Shown: one piece after another, positions 1-60,081 of the stretch
Position numbering within the stretch: position 1 is the first letter of the stretch
Layout of the letters: each line of letters begins with the position of its first letter
NCBI GenBank assembly: GCA_018398815.1
Contig: CM031603.1
Location: 6,133,081-6,197,080 of the forward strand
Source of the DNA: Conus ventricosus
Taxonomy: Eukaryota > Mollusca > Gastropoda > Neogastropoda > Conidae
Length of the DNA stretch: 64,000 bases
Direction of reading: 5' to 3'
Translations under genes and position numbers: made by a program
The notes under the pieces: generated by a model
The model's input: the letters and a program-made list of their open reading frames with translations, nothing else
The model's database searches: none
What the model was told of the DNA's origin: nothing

Positions 1-26
1 ACATAATGTCGTTATGCTTGTATTCT

Positions 27-143
<117 letters not shown>

Positions 144-402
144 TGGAATGATTTGATTTGTTATCCATGTGATATATATTACTTCTCCACCCCTCCCCCT
201 GCCCATGGGGGCTGGGCTATCATGCATTTTTCTTTTTTTCTGTATTTGTGTATTATTTTCATTCTTTTTCCTGGTGGTTCAAAATTGATTGTCCTTTTGC
301 ATCTCCTTTGTATTTTTTGTTTGTTAGATTGTTTTAAAGATGCTCTTTCCTGCTCCTCACACTCGCCTCTCCCTCCTGCCTCCTTCCCTCACTACCTCTC
401 TG

Positions 403-406
<4 letters not shown>

Positions 407-479
<73 letters not shown>

Positions 480-491
480 CCCCTGCGCTCC

Positions 492-574
<83 letters not shown>
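407..574. repeat. (CT)n microsatellite, interrupted
   Basis: Two CT runs split by a GC-rich interruption at about 480-496. Confidence 0.98.
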
Positions 575-577
<3 letters not shown>

Positions 578-639
578 ATTTTACTTTTTATTTTGTTTTA
601 TTTCTTATCCAGTTTTACTTTTAGTTCCAGCCACTTTGT

Positions 640-899
640 GCATGCTCCTTTTGTTGCCTCATCTTATTTTGCATTATTGACCCTACTCAGGGTGAGGACT
701 GGATGTAAAAAAAAAACACATCAGTGCTTATCTGTTATCCTCTTAAATAAAGAATTTTGTCTTATCTTGTCTTGTCTTGTCTTGTCTTGTCTTGTCTTGT
801 CTTGTCTTGTCTTGTCTTGTCTTGTCTTGTCTTGTCTTGTCTTGTCTTGTCTTGTCTTGTCTTGTCTTGTCTTGTCTTGTCTTGTCTAATGTCTTGTCT
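640..899 (+). mobile_element. Probable LINE 3' tail ending in (TTGTC)n
   Basis: A sequence with an AATAAA (744-749) followed by gaattttgtcttat runs directly into about 25 copies of the pentamer TTGTC (757-899). A polyadenylation-like signal followed by a short simple repeat is typical of CR1/L2-like LINE 3' ends. No coding part is left, so the assignment is tentative. Confidence 0.45.
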
Positions 900-2286
900 A
901 CGCTGGCAGAACTCAAATCTGGCATTAGTTCACCAACGGGAAAAAAAAAGAAAAAAACTTTGGGAAAAGTACAAGGTGGAAGAGATGAAGGGATGGGGTG
1001 GAGGAGGGTGACAGAAGTGGGAGTAAAGGGACAGAGTTCAGGAAGTAGTATGTTATATCAAGGTGAATCACTTGCAATTTTCATTGTTTTGGTGTTTGTT
1101 GATGGGTTGCTATTGTTTGTTGGTTTGTTTTTGCATCGATGATTTAGGACGTTATCACAGTATCAAGATAGTAGTACAGACACTGACTTGAGCTTAAGCC
1201 CCTACCATATGAACATTCCATCATTCAAACCTTTTCATATGCATATGTGCAAAAACTGCAGTCCAGTTAACTGCTATTTTAACATCAAAATTAAATCTTG
1301 CCATATCCAATCGGATACTTAAATTGTCTGCTTCAATAAACTGTGGAAGTCAGTATTGTTTGCACTCGTACAAGGATCTCACAATCTTTGTGTAGAAAAA
1401 AGTCAGTTACAAAGGTTTTGTTTTTTTTCTTTAGAATTTTAGGAGTGCAATCCACGGTCTTTTTTGTCGGTTAGGGCTTAAAAACTTTCCATTCATCTCT
1501 TCAATGACAGAACAGTCAACACTGATAGTGATTGGTCTGCGGCAGGAAGGAAGCTGGAAGAAAGTATAAAGCAGCTTGCTAACACTAGTAAAGACGGCCT
1601 GTCCAGATGATTTTTGAATGTGTTTGTAAATGATGCCATTTAAAGTTCAGGTGAGAGTTAGATTCAGAAGTGAGCATATATATGTTTTTCTGAAGCAATG
1701 TTTACACTTTATAGAACTGTGACCCTGAGGATGTCCTTTTAGTCCACACCTATTCGATTCCTAGTTTTACTTTTATCATCGATAATGCTGATTAATAAAA
1801 TAACTAAAGCCTTATTTTTTCTTTATCATCAAATACGTTATAACTCTGCGAAATTGTTATAACCTTCCTCTTGAAAAGTGTAAAGTCAGCAGTCTTAGTG
1901 TTTCTTTATAGTTTATGTCCATTTTTTTTAAAAACCACATTTGATTGTTCTATTCTTTACTCTCTAAAAAGCAGATAACTAGTGTTGATATGGGTATTAG
2001 ATTACATTTCTACATCTAGACAGGGTTGAACCTTGAGTTATGTAATAACTAGCCACACCCTCCCTCCTTTCCCCACCCAGCTCCGCGTCACCCCCTTCTC
2101 CCCTCTTCCCCCATCCCCTTCACCCTCTTCCCCTGTCCCCCTATCCCACTCATCTCCCTTTCTGTCTTCCCCTCCCCCCCTTCTCCCCTCATCCACAGTT
2201 GCCTTCCTGAACACCCACCGTTTGCCTTAGACCCTTTGTAAATTCTTTACAGGGAAAATAAAATTAAAAAAAAAACGAAAAAAGAA

Positions 2287-2370
2287 AGTGTCAAAACCCA
2301 GGATTAAATCAAGGACCTTCAGACCTTGAGTCAAGCTCCGTCCCAACTGAGCTTTTCCAGCCGACAATAA
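2287..2370 (-). mobile_element. tRNA-derived SINE head, divergent
   Basis: On the minus strand GGAAAAGCTCAGTTGGGAC resembles a Pol III A box and GGTCCTTGATTTAATCC a B box at tRNA spacing. The cloverleaf is not intact, so this looks like a degenerate SINE promoter rather than a tRNA gene. Confidence 0.5.
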
Positions 2371-2617
2371 TGATGACGTTTGTCATCAGTCTGTATGAAA
2401 GCCAGTGACCAGGCGTCTTTGGTTTGAATGTTACAGAATCATGATACTGAATTTCTGAGAGTTCATATGATTGATGAGAAATGCAAATAATATGATTTCT
2501 AGCACTAAAGTTATTCACTCTTGATTGTTTAGTATGCTGATGAGTCACATGCCAGATTTGGAGTAGAGCAGTGGAACACTGGATTAGTATATTAAAAACA
2601 ACAAAGACAGACTTCAC

Positions 2618-2619
2618 AC

Positions 2620-2651
<32 letters not shown>
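2618..2651. repeat. (CAGA)n microsatellite
   Basis: About eight tetranucleotide units. Confidence 0.95.
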
Positions 2652-2652
<1 letters not shown>

Positions 2653-3519
2653 AGGAACATATATAAAAGAAGTATGTTTCCATATATAAATGGATTGAAG
2701 TTCATTTAATCATTCCCAGTATCTGTTTTGCTCTGTTGATTACTTTGTTGTTGTTGCATTGCTGATAAGTCAGTAGTGTCAAATGCAAAAATCTGTAGAT
2801 TAACACCAGAGTCTTTTCTTCTTTGCAGGATGTGATTTTTGTTAAATACATGTGTCCTTAACCAGTTTTGTCATGTAGTCATGAGTGTTTGCATAAAAGA
2901 TGGCATTGCTTGGCATTTACATAAATTTCATTCCAGTCATCTGACCACATTTGTACAGTTTTCAAGTTATTTGGATGACGCTGTGTTCTGACACTAATCT
3001 CAAGCACATAAATGAGAGGAATGTGTGGAGATATGCATATGATTATTTTATGTACAGTTTTCTATGCTTATTCAATAAGTGAACAGCAACTGGTGTCAGT
3101 TGGGGGCTATTGATAGCTGAGTGCAATAGTGGCCTAAGTGCATTAGAATCGAAAGCACTGAACACTGGTCAGCAAAATAGCTCAGTGGCAGTGCAGGTGG
3201 TTGGTTTGTGATGATCCTACGTGAGAGCTCCCCATGGATAGCTGACACTTGGTTGTGACAGAATGAGTCTGGTGTGGCCATGTTTGGGGGAGTTAGAATT
3301 AGGAGCGTGGGAGTAACTCAGTAACACTGAAAGCATCATTTGTGCGTGAATCCGCATTTACTTTCACAAATTTCTTGATTTAAGCATCCCCCTTTAGACG
3401 GACTGGACATTGCCTCCTTGAGATTGAGAACAACGTAAAACCCTTGTATGTATTGTGTCTTTTATATGTGTGTGCACCTGTGTGTGTGTGTGTACAGGTT
3501 GTAGATTCACAGAAGCGGC

Positions 3520-51275
<47,756 letters not shown>

Positions 51276-51317
51276 GAAGTGACCTCTGTAGTCTGCATGG
51301 CGGAGATGGAAACTTGC

Positions 51318-51349
<32 letters not shown>

Positions 51350-53989
51350 ACGTGACAACTGTCCTAATGTCTTTGATGGGATATTCATGGTGTGTGGTTG
51401 GGAGGGTGCTGTGTGTGTAGAGGTGCGACTGTATAAATCGGTTTGATTGATCAATGTGCCTGTCTTTATGGCAGTGTGTGATAACACATGGACTTGTGCT
51501 TGACTTTTGAATTAATGTACACCATAGTTTTATGTACATATACAGGGTGTGGTAATTTTGACATTAATTTTTCATGTACAGTTTCAAGGTTTCATGATCA
51601 GAATGCGTGTGCTAGAACAAATATATGATATGTGGAGTAGGTGTGTGTGCATGCTGTCCTTGTGTATATTGTGTGATTCAGCATACTTGCTGAGGTGGCA
51701 GTATGGTTGGTGTAAGATTAAAATGCAAGAATGGGATAGTAAAGCATAGATCAGTGACGTGCGCTAGTTTGTTTTTTTATTTGTTCAGACATACTGTCAA
51801 GGGGTATGAACACTGGCATTTCAGCAAATTATTACTGAGTACATGTGACCCTGTCCATAAACTTTTATATTTGTGTCAATTTTTTTCTATGTCGCTGTGG
51901 TGTGTGCCTTCTTTTTGTGACCGTGACAGTCTCTCTGCGCATGCCAGATAGTTTTGCTGTGTGGAGATGTGCTCACTCATGCTGTCTCTGAGGCTAAGGT
52001 ATGATAAATAGATGTTGTTGGAGCAGATTGGATCGGAATGGGCAAGTAAGAAGGAAGGGGAGACAAGTCTTAAACGATACATGTTGTTGTCTCCGACAAA
52101 CAGTGAACTACATTTACAACACAAACAAGCATGGTACAGTGTTATATTAAGATTTTATTGTAGACCTGTTAACCACACAAAGAGAGCCTTCGCACACAGT
52201 CACATTTGGATTTTATTAAAGCCACATCAACCATACAGAGATAGACCTTGCACACTGTACCCCCCCCCCCCCCCCCTTAAAAATGAATAGATAAATAACT
52301 AAAATGAAGAATTTTTGAAAAAGCAACAGACGAAGAAGTCTGTTTGACATTTTACTTTCAGCTGTAAGCTGCCCTGGTTAAAGTGATACATTCTTGGTAA
52401 ACAAAGCCAAACTAACAAGGCATACAAAACACAGACCACAAGACAAATTGTTACTGCTTCTGCATACCCATGGAGAAGATACAGTTTATACTACAGCTAA
52501 AGTATGTTTAACCTGAAATTGTTTTGTCAAACATTTTTGTTTGAAACCAGTCAAACCTTGGGTCAGACTAGTTAATTGTCTCTCTGACAGTCGTGTGATG
52601 CAGATTCTGCTTTCAGTGCCAATTGATCTACCCCTGTCAACCCAAAATTCAGCAAATCTGTTTCAGGATATTAAACCAAGTTCACCGATGGTCAAAGTAA
52701 ATAACATGAAGCCCTCAGTGAATGTGAATTGTTGCAAATTAAAAATTTTTGACATAACACTGTCATATTTTTCAGGTCTGTTTCATTTCATGTTCTTCCT
52801 CTTTAGCTTACATAAAATCAGTAAATGAATAACCAACAGTTATAAATTAGAACATTTCAACAACATAATCTTCAAAGTATACATATGCAGTTTCTTAAAC
52901 CATGGATTTACCGCATATTATGCAATTAAATGAGAGAATAAAAGTCAATCACAAACATTTTGGTTGCTCTGCCCATTTTATTTATGAATAAAACTACCAC
53001 TACTTAAAATCAAACTCTTACTTTTTTCTTCCTGGATTATACTAGAAGCATGACCTTGTGCCTGTAGTGTGTGTGTTGTGTGTGTGTGTGTGTGTGTGTG
53101 TGTTGTGTGTGTGTGTTGTGTGTTGTGTGTGTTTGTGTGAGAGGGGAGGGAGGACAGAGGGGTGGTTGTTAATAGTAATAATACATGCTGAGATGTTTGC
53201 GTGATACAATGGGAATGAAAGTGGACAAGTATTCAGCTGCCTTTTTGTTTGTTTCTGATCAATCTGAACTCGCCTCACATGGGGACGAAAAAGGTCTCCA
53301 TTCTGGCATTCATAATAAGAATCGTGATAGTAGTGTGTACAATATGCTAATCACTAGGTGTCGACCCTGTCCCGAAGTCGTACCAGCCAGGTCAAGGACC
53401 GAAGGTTCTCTGCTGTCTACATGCATCAGGATGAGTCAACATTACAAATAACACTATGCCAAGACAACATCCATACAACAAAGTGACAGTGAAATGGAAA
53501 CAGTAAGTGACTGATTGGTATAACAATTACAATAAAAGTAACAAGAACATTATTATAACAATTTTCATGATTAAAATCACTATCAATTACAACAAAAGTA
53601 ACAAGTGCATTCTGGTAATAATTTTCATGATTAAAATCACTATCAATATAAATAGAGTTAATCTGCTTAAAATAATACCAAAGAACAGTATCATCAACAA
53701 TAATACTGTGTTCGAAATAAATATAATTCTGAACAACACTGATTTCCGTTACCTTTATTTGTATTTGAGGTGTATGCATTTACGCTCTGAGATAATACTA
53801 TCAGAACTGTTAACATGTACTGAACACAATTTAGTCAAAAATAAAAATTTGAACAAGCATCCATGACTTCGCATGCAATCTCACACGTCCCCCCCCCCCC
53901 ACCCCACCCACACATATATTTTTTATATACTATCAAACATAATTCTTTTTTTCTTTTTTCATAAACTGGAAGATAATCGCTCTCACTCA

Positions 53990-54038
<49 letters not shown>

Positions 54039-54258
54039 CTGTTGTCCTTCCTCAACGTCATTTATAATTATTGTTCATGGTTTCCCCACAAAACACACAT
54101 ATGAGTTAGGAAATATGTTAAACATCCCTATTCCCCAAAAGGTTATAACAATAAGAACGCCCAACCCAATGCAAGGATACACAATGACATGAATCATACC
54201 ATCAAATGATCAAAGCAAAAAAATCAATCTCCAAGAGTACATTTCAAAAATTCAGTCA
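51276..54258. other. DHX34 3' UTR and intergenic DNA
   Basis: No coding exon seen. AATAAA on the plus strand at about 52937 and 52986 could serve DHX34. The complement of AATAAA near 52152 and 52214 could serve a minus-strand transcript. A poly-C run lies at 52259-52276 and short (GT)n at 51318 and 53070. The UTR end is not determined. Confidence 0.4.
53990..54040. repeat. (CT)n(CA)n microsatellite
   Basis: Short CT run followed by CA run. Confidence 0.96.
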
Positions 54259-54840
54259 AAGGAACTGATTATTACATCCTGATTAGCAAAACACATGATG
54301 CTGATCTGATTGTCCTAAGGAACTGATTATTACATCCTGATTAGCAAAACACATGATGCTGATCTGATTGTCCTAAGGAACTGATTATTACATCCTGATT
54401 AGCAAAACACATGATGCTGATCTGATTGTCCTAAGGAACTGATTATTACATCCTGATTAGCAAAACACATGATGCTGATCTGATTGTCCTAAGGAACTGA
54501 TTATTACATCCTGATTAGCAAAACACATGATGCTGATCTGATTGTCCTAAGGAACTGATTATTACATCCTGATTAGCAAAACACATGATGCTGATCTGAT
54601 TGTCCTAAGGAACTGATTATTACATCCTGATTAGCAAAACACATGATGCTGATCTGATTGTCCTAAGGAACTGATTATTACATCCTGATTAGCAAAACAC
54701 ATGATGCTGATCTGATTGTCCTAAGGAACTGATTATTACATCCTGATTAGCAAAACACATGATGCTGATCTGATTGTCCTAAGGAACTGATTATTACATC
54801 CTGATTAGCAAAACACATGATGCTGATCTGATTGTCCTAA
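54259..54840. repeat. 58-bp tandem array, ten near-perfect copies
   Basis: Exactly ten 58-bp units beginning aaggaactgattattacatc. I see no differences between them, unlike every other array in the window. Confidence 0.97.
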
Positions 54841-55748
54841 TGGGACAAGTGAAATTTCTTCATCGTCCTATGAACAGGTGAATGACAAGAAATTTCTTCA
54901 TCGTAATTCCCATCCTGCCATGTGTGCATGTTACACTGGGCGTGGCTCCCTTCCATGAGTAAAGCACATCACCTTAATCCTGATCCCCCCATGCTGCTGT
55001 TCCTCTTTCCTCACCCACCTGTGTCTGCCTATCAAAACGGACTTAACTTCACAACTCTACAGATGACAATGCCCTTGCTGTTGGGGTTTCCTGTAGCAAG
55101 TTCACTGTGGGTGTCCCTGGGGTCCTCACTAAGGAGCCCTTGTAAGAGTCTAGAGGGTCCCACTTGCAGAATTATGCAAAAGAAAAAAACTGAAATGGGG
55201 TAGGAGGGCAGGGAGGAGAGGCGTTCATTTTAAATAAATCATGAACAGACAAATCTGTGACACACACCTGCACACACCACGCTCAGACATGTGATACTAT
55301 GGAAAATACAAAACAAGTCACCTGGGGCTACTGGAAACTGCCGACTTTGTTATATCCCCCCTTCCTGTAAAGTTATTTATAAAGTTGGAAGTGAAAACTC
55401 AACTTGCACTGCAGCTGACACTATAATGCAATGCCAAAAACCGGTACTATCAAAACTTGTTCGAATTTCAAACTACATTAGTTCCGTAGAAAAGTGCGTT
55501 TTGTCAATTTCAGCACAAATTTTGAGTGCATCCTAACAGTTTTTAGAGAGTCGGGGATACACATGAACGTGTGAACACAACTGTGGGGAGTTAACCTCTA
55601 CTGTGTACACAGTACAGTGCTCTATTACTCTACTGTTTCCTGTGAAAGACTGGCACCCTGACCACCACTCAACATGTTAAGGAGACAGAAAGGATGAGGG
55701 AGGCTGACGGGAGGGATGAACATATAGTGTCAGTAAAAACAACGAGCA

Positions 55749-55777
55749 GGGGGGGGGGGGGGGGGGGGGGGGGGGGT
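55749..55777. repeat. Poly-G tract
   Basis: About 28 consecutive G. Confidence 0.97.
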
Positions 55778-55799
55778 AATAGCATTGATGAAAGCAATG

Positions 55800-56900
55800 A
55801 CCTGGAAGGGAAAGGATAGTATCTACAAATACTACCACTGGGAAAAGTAAGGATAGTATCTACAAATACTACCACTGGGAGGAGTAAGGATTATATCTAC
55901 AAATACTACCACTGGGAGGAGTAAGGATAGTATCTATAAATACTACCACTGGGAGGAGTAAGGATAGTATCTACAAATACTACCATTGGGAGGAGTAAGG
56001 ATAGTATCTACAAATACTACCACTGGGAGGAGTAAGGATAGTATCTATAAATACTACCACTGGGAGGAGTAAGGATAGTATCTATAAATACTACCACTGG
56101 GAAAAGTAAGGATAGTATCTATAAATACTACCACTGGGAGGAGTAAGGATAGTATCTATAAATACTACCACTGGGAGGAGTAAGGATAGTATCTATAAAT
56201 ACTACCACTGGGAGGAGTAAGGATAGTGTCTGTCTATAAATACTACCACTGGGAGAAGTAAGGACAGTATCTATAAATATGACCACCAGAAGGAGCAAGG
56301 GTAGTGTCTATAAACACTGCCACCGGGAGGAGTATGGATAGAATCTATAAATACTACCACTGGACGGAGTAAGGATAGTATCTATAAATACTACCACTGG
56401 GAGGACAAATAAATACTACCACTGGGAGGACTAAGGATAGTATCTATAAATACTACAACTGGAGAGAAGTAAGAATAATATCTATAAATACTACCACTGG
56501 GAGGAGTAAGAATAGTATGTATTAATACTACCACCAGGAGCGGTAAGTATAGTGTCTATAAATCCTACCACCAGGAGGGGTAAGGATAGTGTCTATAAAT
56601 ACTACCACCAGGAGGGTAAGGATAGTGTCTATAAATCCTACCACCAGGAGGGGTAAGTATAGTGTCTATAAATCCTACCAACAGGAGGGGTAAGGATAGT
56701 GTTTATAAATACTACCACCAGGTGGGTAAGGATAGTGTCTATAAATCCTACCACCAGGAGGGGTAAGGATAGTGTCTATAAATACTACCACCAGGAGGGT
56801 AAGGATAGTGTCTATAAATCCTACCACCAGGAAGGGTAAGGATAATGCCTATAAACACTACCACTAAGAGGGGTAAAGGCAGTGTCTGTAAAAATAAGCA
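55800..56900. repeat. 37-bp minisatellite, about 28 copies
   Basis: Units of ggatagtatctataaatact plus accactgggaggagtaa. A later block carries accaccaggaggggtaa and gtgtctataaatcct, so the array has two subfamilies. Diverged units continue to about 57130. Confidence 0.95.
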
Positions 56901-57194
56901 GGATAGTGTCAATAAATGCAAACACCAGAGGGGTAAGGACAGAGTCTATAAAAACAAGTGGGAGTGGTATGGATAGTTTCTATAAAAAACATTAAGTGGA
57001 AGGATAGGAATTGTGTCTGTGAAAACAACAACCTGGAGAAGAAAGGCTAGAATCAATTTTTAAAAAAAGAAGAAAAAGTAAGAAATGGAGAGTAAGGATA
57101 GTGTCCATAAAAATGACGATTGGGAGGGGTATGGACAGTATATAAACACAGCAAGGGTTGGGTAAGGATAATGTCTATACACCAAGTAACAGCT

Positions 57195-57310
57195 ACCAGG
57201 ACCCCTATATATTCTGATTCCTTACCTTCCTGGAAAAGTAACAGCCATAAGCACCCTGTATATCCTGATTCCTTACCTTCCTGGAAAAGTAACAGCTACT
57301 AGCACCCCTA
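57195..57310. repeat. Short tandem repeat, about 53 bp, 2-3 copies
   Basis: Repeated ccttaccttcctggaaaagt plus aacagctac/agccataagcacc. Confidence 0.88.
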
Positions 57311-57449
57311 TATATCCTTTTTTTTCATTCCTGGAGAAATGAAGACACTGGCACCCCTCTACATCCTTATTTTTCACCCCCTGTAGACTGAACTCTTGTG
57401 CTCCCCCTTCCCGTGTCAGACCATCTAACTGCTGGGACAATTGGTGCTT

Positions 57450-57560
57450 ACATGGCAGAAACAATGTAACCTCACACATTGTTACTTACATGGCAGAAAC
57501 AATGTAACCTCACACATTGTTACTTACATGGCAGAAACAATGTAACCTCACACATTGTTA
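57450..57560. repeat. 38-bp tandem repeat, three copies
   Basis: acatggcagaaacaatgtaa plus cctcacacattgttactt. Confidence 0.94.
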
Positions 57561-59535
57561 CAATTCAAACTGTTTGATAAAATACTAACATTCAACAATG
57601 TTTTGAGGATCAAGGAGGAGAAAACCAGAGAGCAAGAAAACAAGGAATGCTGATAACTTGCATGAAAATTTCTGTGAGCTGAAGTATAATTTCATTAGTA
57701 GGTTTTCAATAAATCTTCCAGTTGATGTCTCGGAACATGGCTGTCTACCAGACCCACCCTAGAGTACATTATGATCATACTGACCTGGCTGAGAAACCAC
57801 ACCCCAAATACATACCACAGAAACCCAAGAGATTTTTCTCCCTGACCCCCTCCAATCAACCTTGGCCCCTGGTTGCCATTCTTAAGAAAATACATCGTCT
57901 TCATCTCTCTGCTCAGTTCTCATCAAATAAATCATGGCAACCATGATTCATTGAGGAACACTTGAACAAAATTCCTTATGAAGTGGAAACAAGTTTCTTG
58001 TGTCCTGTCCTCTGATATCATCTACCCTTCTTCATCAATGCCACTGACAGCACCTTGTAAACCTCTGTTGTGATTTTAGACGACTTGTGCAGTATAACAG
58101 CCCCTTATCATCACCTAGTACCATCAGTCAATGTGTCATCATGCTCTTTCTTTGTGCAGCTTTAACCAATGAAAGGACATCACCATGAGCTCTCTACCCA
58201 CCGCTCACGATCAATTCTGTCTGCACTGTAAACAGGACAGTGCTATCTCCTGTCTACAGTTTTGCATTTTCCAGCACCATTTTTGTTCATGTAACAAGGA
58301 ATTCCAAGCCGACGCCAACACAGAGCTTCTTACCATTTTATCACCTTTCATTCTCAGAATCGGGGTTCCTCAGCGTCCCTCAGTCTACTAATGTACCATG
58401 TTCTTGCTTAGTAACGTTTTCATTATCACATGAAAATAATTCTCTTTGTACATATCAATACAGTTCATCATAAATGCGTTCCTCTGCTGCTGAACATGAC
58501 TCTTGTAGTGATTCATGTCAGTCTAACTGGACACTTCACACCACAACAATGTACACATACACAGACAAACCGTCAGTACTGACGAAAACTAACAGCACAA
58601 ATGTACACACTGACATAAGTCGTACATCCATGAGTGCACACAATCTATCAACGAATTCATCTAACACAGACACTCACATGCATATAAACAGAAGGTATGT
58701 AATCAGAATTTTAAAAACAAACAATAGTATCACACAGGTGCAGAGGAAACCAACAGATCCTGAGCACAAATGCTCAGAGCTGCATGTTGCAAACGTACAT
58801 AGAATAGTTGCCAGTGTGAAAAGTTGTCCCCCACATTTCTGTTTACAACTGGGATGTGTTAAGACAAAAGCCACAGACAAAGGCACATGGAAGAACAAAG
58901 TGCACCATGCGCGCGCACACACACACACACACACACACATACACACACACTTGTATATGCCACACTAACAGAGTAACATTCACTTGTAAACAAGAAAATG
59001 TAATCTACTAATCCACTTACGCAAATCAGATTCCCTATACCATGTCACGGTGTATCCCTTAAAACACAGTAAGAATGATAATAAATCTCACTATCAGATG
59101 ATCAACAACAAAAAATATTGGCATGGGATGAGGTGGTGCGGATGGGAGGGAGTGGGCAGAGGAAGGTCAAGACAGGAAGGAGAGAGAGAAGAGGGCAGTG
59201 AGTGAAAGAAGGAAGAGCTAACTGATGGGAGAAGGACAGGACCACAATCAACACGAGGCAGTGATGATGTTCACAACACTTGTTTCGGTTGGACACAACA
59301 TTGTGTGATGATCGGTTTGGAAGATTCTGGAGAACATGGTGAACCAGTCACCCTTTGTTACATTCACCGTCACAATGCCAACACAAACAGGGCTTGAACT
59401 GGGAATGTTGGACAGAGTATTTGTGAACACATTCCTTCCATGGACCTTGCTATTTTCCTGAAGAGAAAAAACGTGCAAACAACATAATCTCTAACACACA
59501 CAGAATACTAACACATTCGTACTCTTCATGCACTC
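57561..59535. other. Intergenic or ADPGK 3' UTR, no recognised gene
   Basis: Unique-looking sequence downstream of the ADPGK stop, with one (CA)n at 58914-58940. I saw no conserved coding sequence or transposon end. Confidence 0.5.
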
Positions 59536-60081
59536 CTATAGAGAGAAGTGTGAAAACATTAAACCAGTGGCTGAAATAGCATCCCCTAACCCCACCGTTT
59601 TGATTGGATTCTTACAAACCATCACAGGACTGAACACAAAGTCAAACTCCCCTATCGACCATGAATACGCCGGGTGGGCAGCGTCGAAGTGCCGCAACTC
59701 GTCACCTGAATGCAGCTGAAATTCCAGCGGGATTCTCAAATCCACCAAGTCTGGGTCCAAACGTTTGATATCACAGGCCTGCAATCCTGCTGTACGAGTG
59801 CCTGCCATGGTGGCCGACTGGACGTTGTGCCAGTGAGATCGATGCACGCCCACGATGTGGAAGGTGAGGGAGTGGAAGTGGACGCGAGTCAGCCTCGAGT
59901 CAGGGCGGGCGGTGGACTTGCCGAAGTTGTCCAGCAGCCAGTGCACGAGGTCGCCCATGATATGGATGGGCGGCTGACCCTCCCAGTGCTCCAGATGGTT
60001 GCTGTGGCGACCGTTCATAGCGATGGAGGTGAAGGCCAGCTCCTGTTCATTCAGGCCCAGAGACGTCACATGAGGCACCAC
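59536..60081 (-). CDS. ADPGK: ADPGK last coding exon
   Basis: On the minus strand the acceptor ttacag precedes VVPHVTSLGLNEQELAF. The exon carries the active-site motif TVGLGDAIS near its end and stops at TAG (59536-59538) after MFSHFSL. Confidence 0.94.
   Translation of the reverse strand: MVPHVTSLGLNEQELAFTSIAMNGRHSNHLEHWEGQPPIHIMGDLVHWLLDNFGKSTARPDSRLTRVHFHSLTFHIVGVHRSHWHNVQSATMAGTRTAGLQACDIKRLDPDLVDLRIPLEFQLHSGDELRHFDAAHPAYSWSIGEFDFVFSPVMVCKNPIKTVGLGDAISATGLMFSHFSL

Noticed and set aside
51549..51951. Small plus-strand frames downstream of the DHX34 stop
   Set aside because: No conserved motif, splice context or family resemblance; they fall in the presumed 3' UTR.
54259..54840. CRISPR-like direct repeats
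   Set aside because: Units are contiguous 58-bp tandem repeats with no unique spacers, in animal DNA.
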